The notes beneath the pieces were generated by a model. The model saw nothing but the letters and a program-made list of their open reading frames with translations, had not been told where the DNA came from and did no database searches. A DNA stretch of 64,000 nt from Liolophura sinensis (taxonomy: Eukaryota > Mollusca > Polyplacophora > Chitonida > Chitonidae), in the NCBI RefSeq assembly GCF_032854445.1, contig NC_088296.1, positions 25,487,897 through 25,551,896 on the forward strand, read 5' to 3'. Shown piece after piece: positions 28,313 through 39,075 of this stretch (position 1 is the first letter of the stretch; every line of letters begins with the position of its first letter). A program made the position numbers and the translations under genes.

Positions 28313-28591
28313 ATTGCACAGATCACTTTTTCCTTCCGTGGTGTTTCAAATCGCCAATCTGTCCAGTCGCCGCTGATGGGTCCTACACGTGCCTGCCAAA
28401 TCGTCTAGCCACACATTTTATACATGGAATCTTTTGTCACAGTGACAATTACTTTCACTGCGCTAGTGTGCAGCAAAGCCAAGTCGTAGACGAAAGAAAG
28501 GACAAGTTTATCATCAATACTTCAAAATCAGAGGCGCAAACTGGCTAGAGATAAAACCTACCTGCAAATATCCCGGCTGTCGATCACGCAA

Positions 28592-28663
28592 TCCTCGGTA
28601 GTATAGTGGTGAGTATCCCCGCCTGTCACGCGGGAGACCGGGGTTCGATTCCCCGCCGGGGAG
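28592..28663 (+). tRNA. tRNA-Asp(GTC) 8
   Basis: Consensus at all positions. Confidence 0.93.
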
Positions 28664-28942
28664 ATTGCACAGATCACTTTTTCCTTCCGTGGTGTTTCAA
28701 ATCGCCAATCTGTCCAGTCGCCGCTGATGGGTCCTACACGTGCCTGCCAAATCGTCTAGCCACACATTTTATACATGGAATCTTTTATCACAGTGACAAT
28801 TACTTTCACTGCGCTAGTGTGCAGCAAAGCCAAGTCGTAGACGAAAGAAAGGACAAGTTTATCATCAATACTTCAAAATCAGAGGCGCAAACTGGCTAGA
28901 GATAAAACCTACCTGCAAATATCCCTGCTGTCGATCACGCAA

Positions 28943-29014
28943 TCCTCGGTAGTATAGTGGTGAGTATCCCCGCCTGTCACGCGGGAGACCGGGGTTCGAT
29001 TCCCCGCCGGGGAG
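28943..29014 (+). tRNA. tRNA-Asp(GTC) 9
   Basis: Consensus; the last unit before the older LINE, which begins 64 nt after the tRNA. Confidence 0.93.
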
Positions 29015-29274
29015 ATTGCACAGATCACTTTTTCCTTCCGTGGTGTTTCAAATCGCCAATCTGTCCAGATGCCGCTGAGGCATTGTGGTGTTAGAAGCCA
29101 GGAGGGCTAGGACAGAGTGGTTTTTTGTTTTTCTCTCTTTGGAAATCTGTGACATCTGGACTTTTCGTTGTATACCCTGAGTATATTTTAGTGTGGTGCG
29201 GACAACAGACCTGATAGGAGGAGAACGGTAACATTATTTTTTGCTCTTGGGGCTCGGGCTCTGAGATATTTAAG

Positions 29275-30350
29275 GATGTCGAAACCAGTTTCTTTTAACC
29301 CTGCTAGCCGGCCTGCACGGACATTGTCCGAGGCTACATTGCACCGACACTGCGGCTTTCTCCGCTGCAGTCCCGGAGGTTTATATTTCCACACTGAGTA
29401 ATGTTAATGACGTGAAGCGTGAATTGGTTTTCAAAAGAATTACTTGAAAAAGATGTTTTATGTTAGGGTATCATCACAGGCAGCTCACAGTGCTCTCCTG
29501 AAAATGGATAAATTCACTCTGGATGAGACGGAGTGGAAAATTACCCCTGCTTCTTCTAGCTTTATAAATCTGACTGTTCATTGGGCACCGGACGAAATGT
29601 GCGATGACATTATTACGGCCGCTTTAAGACCCTATAATTTATGTCTTGACATGACAAAACCTACCTTTTCGGATGACGACAGCAAACATGTCCGTACGGG
29701 CATTCGGATATATCGTTTTAGGTGCCATTTACGTAGCTATGTACTGAAATTGATTAACTTTGCGGGAGATGTTGTAATGTTCACCTGTCCAGGACAGGTA
29801 TTTGAGTGCCGTAAGTGCGGCCAGGCCACACACAAAGGGCCTTCGAGTGCATGGCTATGTGGTGCACGAACTGTGATGGTGATTCTCCCCATACTGACCC
29901 ACGTACGCAGGGAAAATCTGTCCGAGTGGATGAGTGCTGTGCGCGAGTGTTGAGCAGAGGCCATCAAAACGTCCCATATTCAGCCCAAAGAGAAAGTTGG
30001 TACCGAAAGTTCGTGAACACATGTCGATACATCAGGACGATGACAAGCAAGTTTGGACCCTGGTGTCAAGGCAGCGGAAACCTCGATCTAGAGGAAGATC
30101 CAGTGACTGTGCGGAAAATATGCGCGTACAAGTCAACGGTTCCCAAGAAGACAAACAAATAGATCAAAAGCGTGTAAAATTCGACAGAGAAAAGACTGAG
30201 CAGTTAAAGGCGCCAAGTGCAGATCCGGACACGTCTCACTGTGATTCAGTTGAAATGTCACCTGCTGGAGTTTCGACGAAAGCAGTCCATGGCGGCTTGC
30301 GGTCGTGCAAGGGTGAAGAACCGCAAAAATTAAATCTATGGACAGTATAG
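29275..30350 (+). pseudogene. LINE ORF1 remnant, copy 1
   Basis: Starts MSKPVSFNPASRPARTLS, like the intact element (MSKPVSFSPVNRPSRTLS), then loses frame at least twice. The best-preserved stretch (29447-29830) reads FYVRVSSQAAHSALLKMDKF and an RRM-like segment (HWAPDEMCDDIITAALRPY) up to the first zinc knuckle ECRKCGQATH; the rest is frameshifted and ends at a stop at 30350. The product would have been a nucleic-acid-binding chaperone for LINE RNA; this copy cannot encode it. Confidence 0.8.
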
Positions 30351-30370
30351 TTGTTTACAAATCCGTAACC

Positions 30371-32698
30371 ATGGGTATGTACATCTATTTTCTGTTTATC
30401 TATTTTTTTTATGACGTCTGCTCAAATTTGCGTTAGAATTGGTAGTTTAAACATCAATGGCTTACTCTGTTAAGCAGTCTAAGGTGAAGCAGTTTACTTT
30501 TGACAATGAAATAGACATCATATTTTTACAGGAGACCCATTTTGAGAATAATTATGATAAAAAATGTTAAATATTCCTAGTGGTTATATTTGGGCACATG
30601 GTACTAATAGGATTGTAGATTAGATATTAGAGATTGGATACTCGGTGGATTGTGTAATCCGCAAGGTAACAAAGTGCCCTTACGGTCGGTATGTGGCTGT
30701 GAAGATCGAAATCAATGGCACAAGCCTTAACCTCATATGCGTGCATTCACCAGATAATCCAACTAAGAGGAAATCGTTTATTTCATCATTAGATGTACTC
30801 ATGAGAGGTAGTAAGCTGCTGCTATTTGGCGGTGATTTTAATTTTGTAGAGAATAATCAGCTTGATAGAATGGATACAACGATGAATGTTTGCAATGACG
30901 GCGTTGACGAAATCGGGGTTGTAAACAATGATTTCAATATATCTGATGTTTTTAGGAAAATTCACCCGGACAAGGTTACGTCTTCCTGGTCACGGGCTTA
31001 CTGTGTCTTTTATTGGAAGTGCAATGTATCTGTGCTAGCAGAGAAAGAATTAAACGAGAAAATATAAGCCGTTTTTATTTCCCACTTTACTGAGGTTTCT
31101 AATGATGATGTCTCTTTAATTTATCAATGGGACGATTTCAAGACGGAATGTAGGGATGTAAATAATCGTAAGCAAGACCCAGTTTTGAACTCTGGTCAGA
31201 CAGATCTTGTAAATAAGGCAATCAATGGTCTACAGAAAGCAACCCACGGTGGGGATGTTATTTGGGCCAAGGCAGTACATTTTGACCAGGGTGAGAAACC
31301 AACCCGTTACTTCAATCGACGCGAGGCCATAAGGGGAAGAAAGAAAATGATCAAAAGTGTCCTGTGCCACAAGGATTGTTTCTCATAATAATCAAACTGA
31401 TATTGCGTCCTGTATTTTGTCCTACTACAGCGAATCGTACTCCAAACATGATGTTGATGTTGATAGGCAGAGCTGTTTTTGTCATCTTTACCTAAGTTAA
31501 GCGATAGTAGTAGACTACTGTGTGAGGGTGGGCCGACAGAAGAATTATTCCATGTTGTAAAAGATATGAATAAATACTGGTCTCCTGGTTCTGACGGTTT
31601 TCCTGCAGAATTTTATGTGGAGTTTTGGTCAATTTTTGGAAAACTATTTAAACATGTCGCAAACCTGTGTTTTGAAGAAGAAACGCTGACCTCCTCGCAG
31701 CGATACGGTCTGATAACGTTATTATGCCAGGATCCAGACAACACAGAGAACATTAAGAACTGGGGGCCTATTAGTTTGTTAAATGTCGATTATAAAATTA
31801 TCTCAGGGGCTTTATGTAATCGCCTCAGGTGTGTAATGAATTCTGTGGTTTCTAAAAATCAGACATGTGGTGTCCTGGTAGAACAATTAAAGGCCTTTGA
31901 TTGTGTTGACTTGTCAATTTTTTTGAAATGTCTGGGACATTTCAATTTTGGCTCAGGCTTTTGTAAGTGGGTGAAGTTACTGTATGCTGTCATATCAAGC
32001 TCAGTCATTGTGAAAGGCCATATAACCAAAATGTTTACATTATCTAGAGGTGTTCGACAAGGATGTGCCTTGTTGCCGTTATTGTACATATTGTCTTTAG
32101 AACCTTTTATTTCTGCTCTTAAAACAAATGATACCATTCAAGGTGTTCCCATGCCAGGCATAAGTCAACAGGCCAAGATCGAAGCCTATCCAGATGATTC
32201 CACTGCCATTGTAACCGACTCCACTTCAGTTCGAGAAGTGCTCCGTGTAGCTGAAAAATGTGGAAGCGTATCAGGTGCTAAACTAAATGTAGCAAAAAGC
32301 ACTGTTCTTCAAATTGGTTAATGGAAAGAGGGAGATGTTCCTGATTTAAAGTTTGTGACAACACTAAAATATGTGGCATCCATTTCGGCAAGGATCACCT
32401 CGAACTGAACAGTAATCGGATTTTAAATAACGTGAAGAAAAATGTAACTTCTTGGAACGGCAGATACTTAACTTTAAGGGGGAAATCTGTACTAATAAAC
32501 ACGGTTGCTCTGTCTGTGTTATGGTTTGAATCCCAGAAAGATCTTTTTCTAGACTGTTGGGTAACTAAAAGTGTTTTCAATCATTTCAACCATGTGTCCA
32601 TGCGGTATGCTCAGTTTTTACCAGCGTTTGACGAAGACGTCTTAGTATTTAAGATGTTGGGAGACAATTTTAATCAAGTGGAAAAAGTTGTAATATAA
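30371..32698 (+). pseudogene. LINE ORF2 remnant (endonuclease/reverse transcriptase), copy 1
   Basis: Fragments in several frames: an APE endonuclease piece (QETHF near 30530; LLLFGGDFNFVENNQLDRM at 30810-30870), a linker (AVHFDQGEKPTRYFNRREA) and RT segments (SPGSDGFPAEFYVEFW; LSRGVRQGCALLPLLYILSL). The catalytic FADD box reads YPDD. Internal deletions remove the start of the RT palm and most of the C-terminal region. Nonfunctional. Confidence 0.85.
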
Positions 32699-32725
32699 TA
32701 TGTCATCAATGTATTACAATTCATT

Positions 32726-32763
32726 GCTCAGTACGTGAGCGCGCTAGCGCAGCGTAATGACCC
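32726..32763 (+). mobile_element. SINE head fragment at duplication junction
   Basis: 'gctcagtacgtgagcgcgct' and 'agcgcagcgtaatgaccc' match the tRNA-like head of the SINE at 19960. It lies exactly between the LINE remnant and copy B of the hinderin exon block, and is repeated at 55690. Confidence 0.7.
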
Positions 32764-32874
32764 AAAAAATCCCCAAGCATTCAATTATTCATTCTATCAT
32801 GGGAAAGAAAAAAAGTCAAGTTTACAGTTTTCTTATTATTTCTTTTATTATGTCTTTTTTTTCTTTTTTTTAAG

Positions 32875-33115
32875 TGGTGACAGAAAAGGATTGTCTGTGC
32901 TGGAAATGTTGGAGAAGCTGGAATCAGAGGCCAACACTTCACTGGCCTCAAACAGTTCTGCACATCGCAACAGCAGCTTGAATTCCAAGGGAGACAACTA
33001 TGTATTGAAAAACAGCAGCTACATGATGACACGCAGAGAGGTCTCTGACGACGATGAAAGTCTTGCTGAACTTGAAGAAAGCAAAGTGCTGGAAGATGTG
33101 TTTTTCCTGAAGTGA
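32875..33115 (+). CDS. KIAA1328: Hinderin-like terminal exon, copy B (possible alternative last exon)
   Basis: Same 241-nt length as copy A, open from the acceptor to TGA. The acceptor is changed from CAG to AAG ('cttttttttaag') but keeps AG and a T-rich tract. Coding changes are mild: K to R (SGDRKG) and I to M (VLEML). In phase with exon 10. It could be used as an alternative last exon if transcription ran through copy A, or be an unused duplicate. Confidence 0.55.
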
Positions 33116-33249
33116 GGGGAGATAATTCATCATTTTCATGACAAGATGTCGGCCTGTTGCATTAGTTAACTTATTACAGCAGTGTGATGTCTCTGTACAC
33201 AGATGTGAACAGACGCGGTTACAGCAAGATCATTGTCTGATGTGAACAG

Positions 33250-33515
33250 ATTCTGTTACAGCATGATGAACATCAGACCTGAACAGACACCGTTACAACA
33301 TGATGAGCATCAGACCTAAACAGATACCGTTACAGTGTGTTTCAGTATCAGACCTGAACAAACTCTGTTATAGTATGTTCATCATCACACCTGAACAGAC
33401 ACCGTTACAACATGATGAACATCAGACCTAAACAGATACCGTTACAGTGTGTTTCAGTATCAGACCTGAACAAACTCTGTTATAGTATGTTCATCATCAC
33501 ACCTGAACAGACTCA
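33250..33515. repeat. 3' minisatellite of copy B, short allele
   Basis: About two composite units of the same modules as at 22600-23640. Confidence 0.8.
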
Positions 33516-35590
33516 TGTTCTATATGTTTTCTCAAAGAATTGTGGAACTGTTTTTTTTTTTCGTTTCTTCGCTGACAGCTTAGTGGTTTGATAAGGTGAT
33601 GTCATTTGTAGGAAAACTGAAAAGTTGACAGATCAATGTTTGAAGTTTGGTGAAAGTTCATCATGGCAGCACTGGTAATTTGCCCTTGTTCTGAGATGTT
33701 TCCAAAATGATATTATTGTAATGCGTTAGTCTGCTCACCATAAACCAGATCCAGTCAGAAAGTTATTCTGTCAATCCCACTCTGCTGCGAACAGAAGCTG
33801 TATTATAGATGAGCCAGATCGGAAAATAGATTTTCTTTGTTTTTTGTTAGCGATGCACGAGGTTATTTGACATGGGCTGGGTTTATGGGTGCAGAAAACT
33901 AGGCTGAGAGTGAGTTACACTAACCATCTCCAGATGGATTGACTTGACCAACCTCCCTTCCCAAAGCAACAGTGGAAATTGGTTTCAGGTTGACTAGTGA
34001 TTAATAAAAATCCCACTTAGTTACAAATGATTTTATAACCATTCCTGCATCAGTCCAAGTTTGCTTCGATGTTAATTTCGGCAAAATTATATAAAGCCAC
34101 AGATAGCTCCAGAACAACATCAAATTGAACCTGCTCCATTTTAAAAACACGTGTTATGCAGTTGATGTTTTTTTTTTTTCAAGACGTTTGAGACTAAAAT
34201 TACCTGTCGTACATTTTCACGGCAATATTAAAGTTTTCAGACACATATTCCTTACCTTTTCATCTGTAAGCATTGATTTTTTATTTCTTTGGCTACTCCA
34301 AGTGACCTGCTGTAATGCCATCTTCTGCATTTCTGACAAGGGCAGGTAACTGCAGGGATTTCAGATTTTCAAATGAAGAATGCTGTGATACCATTGATAC
34401 CATGTTATCCATGACAAAATTTGGCCAAGGGTAACCTCAGAGAAATCTGAAACGTCAGTATAAAGCATTGTTTAACTGTGTATGTGAGAACAGTGCGGCA
34501 CTTCACCCCTCTCGCTTATTTCAGAATTGCCCCAGCATATTTTAGGTACAGCTTGTATTTTTCATGGATTACTTTATGCATGGCAGTTTTATCATCTTAG
34601 TCAACTCATTCATATTTTTATCAGAGCATTATTATGAAATAGAATTACTGATGTGATTTTATGTGTAGATAGAGAATTTCGTCATTTTAAAAGTTCTTTC
34701 TCTGCTAGCTTCCAGCTGTAACATGATAAGTTAAGTTTTCATACAGTACATAATATTATGTACGTTGTTCAGAATTTCTTAATCCTGAGCTTGGTGAATG
34801 ATATTACTAAGTTATTTTGACCAGGAAATTGCTTTTAGAAGATCCCCTTTTATGTTATGTCAGATTTGGAACTTGTTAATAAGTTTAGATTTTTAAAATA
34901 TACTGAAATGAAATATAATTATTGATATGCATGTATTACTTCCAGAGTCCTTGTGTTTCTTTTACACATTAATGTTTACAATCACCTCAGCTATCTTGTT
35001 GTGTTTGATAATTCTGCAGAGTGATGGGCTTGATGTTTCTCGCTGTTAACAAGAGGAGTTCAAATCTAACCTGTGTCAATTTTCAAGGCTTCGTCTTGAA
35101 AGGATAAGGTAGCATCATTAGTGATGTAACCTGCAATTCCAGGTGTGGCTGTAAATGAGGTGATTAAAGGAGATATGAAGCGCTTGGTTTTCATTTCTTA
35201 GTATTGAGTATGTAAGGTGGCCTAGCATGAAAGTGCATAAAAAACATGTACATGCTTTACACTGTCAGAGTCTCGGGGTAGCCGGAGCCAAAAATATGAC
35301 GTCCAGTGCCTTGCCCCTGAAAAAGCTTCTCAGACTTTTAGATAAGCTTATCTAATGGAATCATGGAGCCTTTCGTCTCAGCGACTGGTTGAGCCAAACA
35401 TTTTTTTAGGAGGTGGAGGGGAGGGGGGGAGGGGTAGGGGTAGGGGAAGGACAAGTCAAAACGACTTCGATATGGAGGTGAAAATATTGTAGAAGTAACA
35501 AGGGATTTAGTACTTAAGTTTCTCTCCTTAGTCATAGAATTGGAGCCGTAGGTCCCCGCAACCGCCGGTAAGTCTGGCGTGGAGAGAGTA

Positions 35591-35790
35591 TACTAAAGTC
35601 TGTTTTCCCTTGTGCACGTGGTCCTAGGTATAGCTGAATACAAAAATAAAACACAGCCATGATATCCGGGCCTTACAACGGCCTCTGATTCAGCATCGTC
35701 TCCCTATGTGGTTTAAATTATTCTTTTCTCATGTCTAAAATTCTTCCGTTCTAAATATTAAGAACACATTAACAATGAAGATACCTGCAA
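35591..35790. other. Copy-B-specific spacer
   Basis: About 200 nt ('tactaaagtctgttttccct' onward) with no counterpart in A or C, joining copy B to the tRNA array. No gene or repeat recognised. Confidence 0.55.
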
Positions 35791-35930
35791 ATCTTCACTG
35801 CGCATGTGTGTAGCAATGCCTAGTCGTAGACGAAATAAAGGACCAGTTATCATCAATACTTCATAAACAGAGCCACAAACTGGCTAGAGATAAAACCTAC
35901 CTGCAAATATCCCAGCTGTCGATCACGCAA

Positions 35931-36002
35931 TCCTCGGTAGTATAGTGGTGAGTATCCCCGCCTGTCACGCGGGAGACCGGGGTTCGATTCCCCGCCGGGG
36001 AG
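35931..36002 (+). tRNA. tRNA-Asp(GTC) 10
   Basis: Consensus at all positions. Confidence 0.93.
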
Positions 36003-36281
36003 ATTGCACAGATCACTTTTTCCTTCCGTGGTGTTTCAAATCGCCAATCTGTCCAGTCGCCGCTGATGGGTCCTATACGTGTCTGCCAAATCCTATAGCC
36101 ACACATTTTACTCGTGGAATCTTTCGTCTCAGTGACAATTGCTTTCATTGTGCATGTGTGTAGCATAACCGAGCCGTAGACAAAATAAAGGACACCCTTA
36201 TCATCAATACTTCATAAACAAAGCCACAAACTGGCTAGGGATAAAACCTACCTGCAAATATCCTGGCTGTCGATCACGCAA

Positions 36282-36353
36282 TCCTCGGTAGTATAGTGGT
36301 GAGTATCCCCGCCTGTCACGCGGGAGACCGGGGTTCGATTCCCCGCCGGGGAG
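36282..36353 (+). tRNA. tRNA-Asp(GTC) 11
   Basis: Consensus at all positions. Confidence 0.93.
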
Positions 36354-36632
36354 ATTGCACAGATCACTTTTTCCTGTCGTAGTGTTTCAAATCGCCAATC
36401 TGTCCAGTCGCCGCCGATGGGTCCTACACGTGCCTGCCAAATCGTCTAGCCACACATTTTACACATGGGATCTTTTGTCAAAGCGACAATTACTTTCATT
36501 GTGCATGTGTGTAGCAAAGCCGAGCCGTAGACGAAAGAAAGGACAAGTTTATCATCAATACTTCATGAACAAAGCCACAAACTGGCTAGAGATAAAACCT
36601 ACCTGCAAATATCCTGGCTGTCGATCACGCAA

Positions 36633-36704
36633 TCCTCGGTAGTATAGTGGTGAGTATCCCCGCCTGTCACGCGGGAGACCGGGGTTCGATTCCCCGCCGG
36701 GGAG
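36633..36704 (+). tRNA. tRNA-Asp(GTC) 12
   Basis: Consensus; the downstream T-run is six long. Confidence 0.93.
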
Positions 36705-36984
36705 ATTGCACAGATTACTTTTTTCCTTTCTTGGTGTTTCAAATCGCCAATCTGTCCAGTCGCCGCTGATGGGTCCTATACGTGTCTGCCAAATCCTATA
36801 GCCACACATTTTATTCGTGGAATCTTTCGTCTCAGTGACAATTGCTTTCATTGTGCATGTGTGTAGCATAACCGAGCCGTAGACAAAATAAAGGACACCC
36901 TTATCATCAATACTTCATAAACAAAGCCACAAACTGGCTAGAGATAAAACCTAACTGCAAATATCCCGGCTGTCGATCACGCAA

Positions 36985-37056
36985 TCCTCGGTAGTATAGT
37001 GGTTAGTATCCCCGCCTGTCACGCGGGAGACCGGGGTTCGATTCCCCGCCGGGGAG
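36985..37056 (+). tRNA. tRNA-Asp(GTC) 13, D-arm variant
   Basis: One G-to-T in the D arm (GGTTAG for GGTGAG), which touches the A box. Confidence 0.8.
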
Positions 37057-37335
37057 ATTGCACAAATCACTTTTTCCTGTCGTAGTGTTTCAAATCGCCA
37101 ATCTGTCCAGTCGCCGCTGAGGGGTCCTACACGTGCCTGCCAAATCCTATAGCCACACATTTTACACATGGAATCTTTCGTCTCAGTGACAATTGCTTTC
37201 ATTGTGCATGTGTGTAGCATAGCCGAGCCGTAGACAAAATAAAGGACACCCTTATCATCAATACTTCATAAACAAAGCCACAAACTGGCTAGGGATAAAA
37301 CCTACCTGCAAATATCCTGGCTGTCGATCACGCAA

Positions 37336-37407
37336 TCCTCGGTAGTATAGTGGTGAGTATCCCCGCCTGTCACGCGGGAGACCGGGGTTCGATTCCCCGC
37401 CCGGGAG
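37336..37407 (+). tRNA. tRNA-Asp(GTC) 14, acceptor mismatch
   Basis: One G-to-C in the 3' acceptor strand (CCCGGGAG). Confidence 0.75.
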
Positions 37408-37686
37408 ATTGCACAAATAATTTTTTCCTGTCGTAGTGTTTTAAATCGCCAATCTGTCCAGTTGGCGCTAATGGGTCCTACACGTGCCTGCCAAATCCTC
37501 TAGCCACACATTTTATACATGGAATCTTTTGTCACAGCGACAATTACTTTCACTGCGCTAGTGTGCAGCAAAGCAAAGTTGTAGACGAAAGAAAGGACAA
37601 GTTTATCATCAATACTTCATAAACAAAGCCACAAACTGGCTAGAGATAAAACCTACCTGCAAATATCCCGGCTGTCGATTACGCAA

Positions 37687-37758
37687 TCCTCGGTAGTATA
37701 GTGGTGAGTATCCCCGCCTGTCACGCGGGAGACTGGGGTTAGATTCCCCGCCGGGGAG
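37687..37758 (+). tRNA. tRNA-Asp(GTC) 15, two changes
   Basis: C-to-T before the T stem and C-to-A in the B box (GGTTAGATT), which should weaken TFIIIC binding. Confidence 0.6.
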
Positions 37759-38037
37759 ATTGCACAGATCACTTTTACCTTCCGTGGTGTTTCAAATCGC
37801 CAATCTGTCCAGTCGCCGCTGATGGGTCCTATACGTGTCTGCCAAATCCTATAGCCACACATTTTATTCGTGGACTCTTTCGTCTCAGTGACAATTGCTT
37901 TCATTGTGCATGTGTGTAGCATAACCGAGCCGTAGACAAAATAAAGGACACCCTTATCATCAATACTTCATAAACAAAGCCACAAACTGGCTAGGGATAA
38001 AACCTACCTGCAAATATCCTGGCTGTCGATCACGCAA

Positions 38038-38109
38038 TCCTCGGTAGTATAGTGATGAGTATCCCCGCCTGTCACGCGGGAGACCGGGGTTCGATTCCCC
38101 GCAGGGGAG
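38038..38109 (+). tRNA. tRNA-Asp(GTC) 16, two changes
   Basis: G-to-A in the D arm (AGTGATGAG) and C-to-A in the 3' acceptor strand. Confidence 0.65.
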
Positions 38110-38389
38110 ATTGCACAGATCACTTTTACCTTCCGTGGTGTTTCAAATCGCCAATCTGTCCAGTCGCCGCTGATGGGTCCTATACGTGTCTGCCAAATCC
38201 TCTAGCCACACATTTTATACATGGAATCTTTTTGTCACAGCGACAATTACTTTCACTGCGCTAGTGTGCAGCAAAGCAAAGTTGTAGACGAAAGAAAGGA
38301 CAAGTTTATCATCAATACTTCATAAACAAAGCCACAAACTGGCTAGAGATAAAACCTACCTGCAAATATCTCGGCTGTCGATCACGCAA

Positions 38390-38461
38390 TCCTCGGTAGT
38401 ATAGTGGTGAGTATCCCCGCCTGTCACGCGGGAGACCGGGGTTCGATTCCCCGCCGGGGAG
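38390..38461 (+). tRNA. tRNA-Asp(GTC) 17
   Basis: Consensus; its terminator T-run is only four long (CTTTTACC). Confidence 0.92.
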
Positions 38462-38740
38462 ATTGCACAGATCACTTTTACCTTCCGTGGTGTTTCAAAT
38501 CGCCAATCTGTCCAGTCGCCGCTGATGGGTCCTATACGTGTCTGCCAAATCCTATAGCCACACATTTTATTCGTGGAATCTTTCGTCTCAGTGACAATTG
38601 CTTTCATTGTGAATGTGTGTAGCATAACCGAGCCGTAGACAAAATAAAGGACACCCTTATCATCAATACTTCATAAACAAAGCCACAAACTGGCTAGGGA
38701 TAAAACCTACCTGCAAATATCCTGGCTGTCGATCACGCAA

Positions 38741-38812
38741 TCCTCGGTAGTATAGTGGTGAGTATCCCCGCCTGTCACGCGGGAGACCGGGGTTCGATTC
38801 CCCGCCGGGGAG
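38741..38812 (+). tRNA. tRNA-Asp(GTC) 18
   Basis: Consensus; the intact LINE inserted 79 nt downstream of its 3' end. Confidence 0.93.
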
Positions 38813-38883
38813 ATTGCACAGATCACTTTTTCCTGTCGTAGTGTTTCAAATCGCCAATCTGTCCAGTCGCCGCCGATGGGTCC

Positions 38884-38891
38884 TACACGTG
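38884..38891 (+). repeat. Target-site duplication, left
   Basis: TACACGTG directly before the LINE, repeated at 44076-44083 after its poly(A). Confidence 0.85.
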
Positions 38892-39075
38892 TCGGGGAGA
38901 GTGTGCTAGACGCCGAAGTGAACGGACGTGTCGGTTATTCTCTGCTGTTTACACATTTGTGCAACAACAACGCTTGTTTTTGAGACTGATTTTTTGGTGA
39001 TCTGGGAGCCCACAGAGCTTGAGTTTGGCCAGTGGTTACTGTTTGGTGAAGGGCGTGTGCCCCGTTGGATCTGGT

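Larger units (their letters stand above)
26061..29078 (+). repeat. tRNA-Asp satellite array 1 (9 units of about 351 bp)
   Basis: Tandem units of 348-352 bp, each with one 72-nt tRNA-Asp(GTC) gene and a spacer of about 279 nt. Spacer landmarks in order: 'gattgcacagatcac', a T-run of 4-6 acting as a likely Pol III terminator 16-20 nt after the tRNA, 'caaatcgccaatctgtccag', 'ctacacgtgcctgcc', 'gtagacgaaagaaagg', 'caaactggctagagataaaa', 'cctgcaaatatcccggctgt', 'cgatcacgcaa'. Three consensus tRNA copies; the rest carry small lesions. The array is cut at 29078 by the older LINE. Confidence 0.95.
29079..32725 (+). mobile_element. Decayed Tx1/L1-like LINE, copy 1
   Basis: Begins in the tRNA spacer after 'gccgctga' and runs through a 5'UTR-like leader (about 196 nt), ORF1 and ORF2 remnants. 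Order and sequence parallel the intact element at 38892. Large pieces are missing (about 30 codons in the RT and about 220 codons after 'VLWF'), and the 3' end stops within the C-terminal region, joined to a SINE head fragment at 32726. No poly(A) tail or target duplication remains. Copies at 52047 and 63338 share its lesions. Confidence 0.85.
32764..35590 (+). repeat. Segmental duplication copy B
   Basis: Matches copy A from 'ccccaagcattca' (32771) to 'gtggagagagta' (35590). Contains the terminal exon and 3' flank; differs by a short minisatellite, several small indels and a few percent substitutions by eye. The rest is non-coding. Confidence 0.9.
35791..38891 (+). repeat. tRNA-Asp satellite array 2, first part (9 units)
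   Basis: Nine units at a very regular 351-352 bp. Two spacer classes are mixed and often alternate: one with 'tttcgtctcagtgacaattg' plus 'gagccgtagacaaaataaag', the other with 'cacagcgacaattacttt' (or 'caaagcgac') plus 'gtagacgaaagaaagg'. The array continues after the LINE at 44076. Confidence 0.94.

Noticed and set aside
26061-29078. CRISPR-like regular direct repeats
   Set aside because: The unit is 351 bp with a tRNA inside and the spacers are homologous to each other; the setting is an animal genome.
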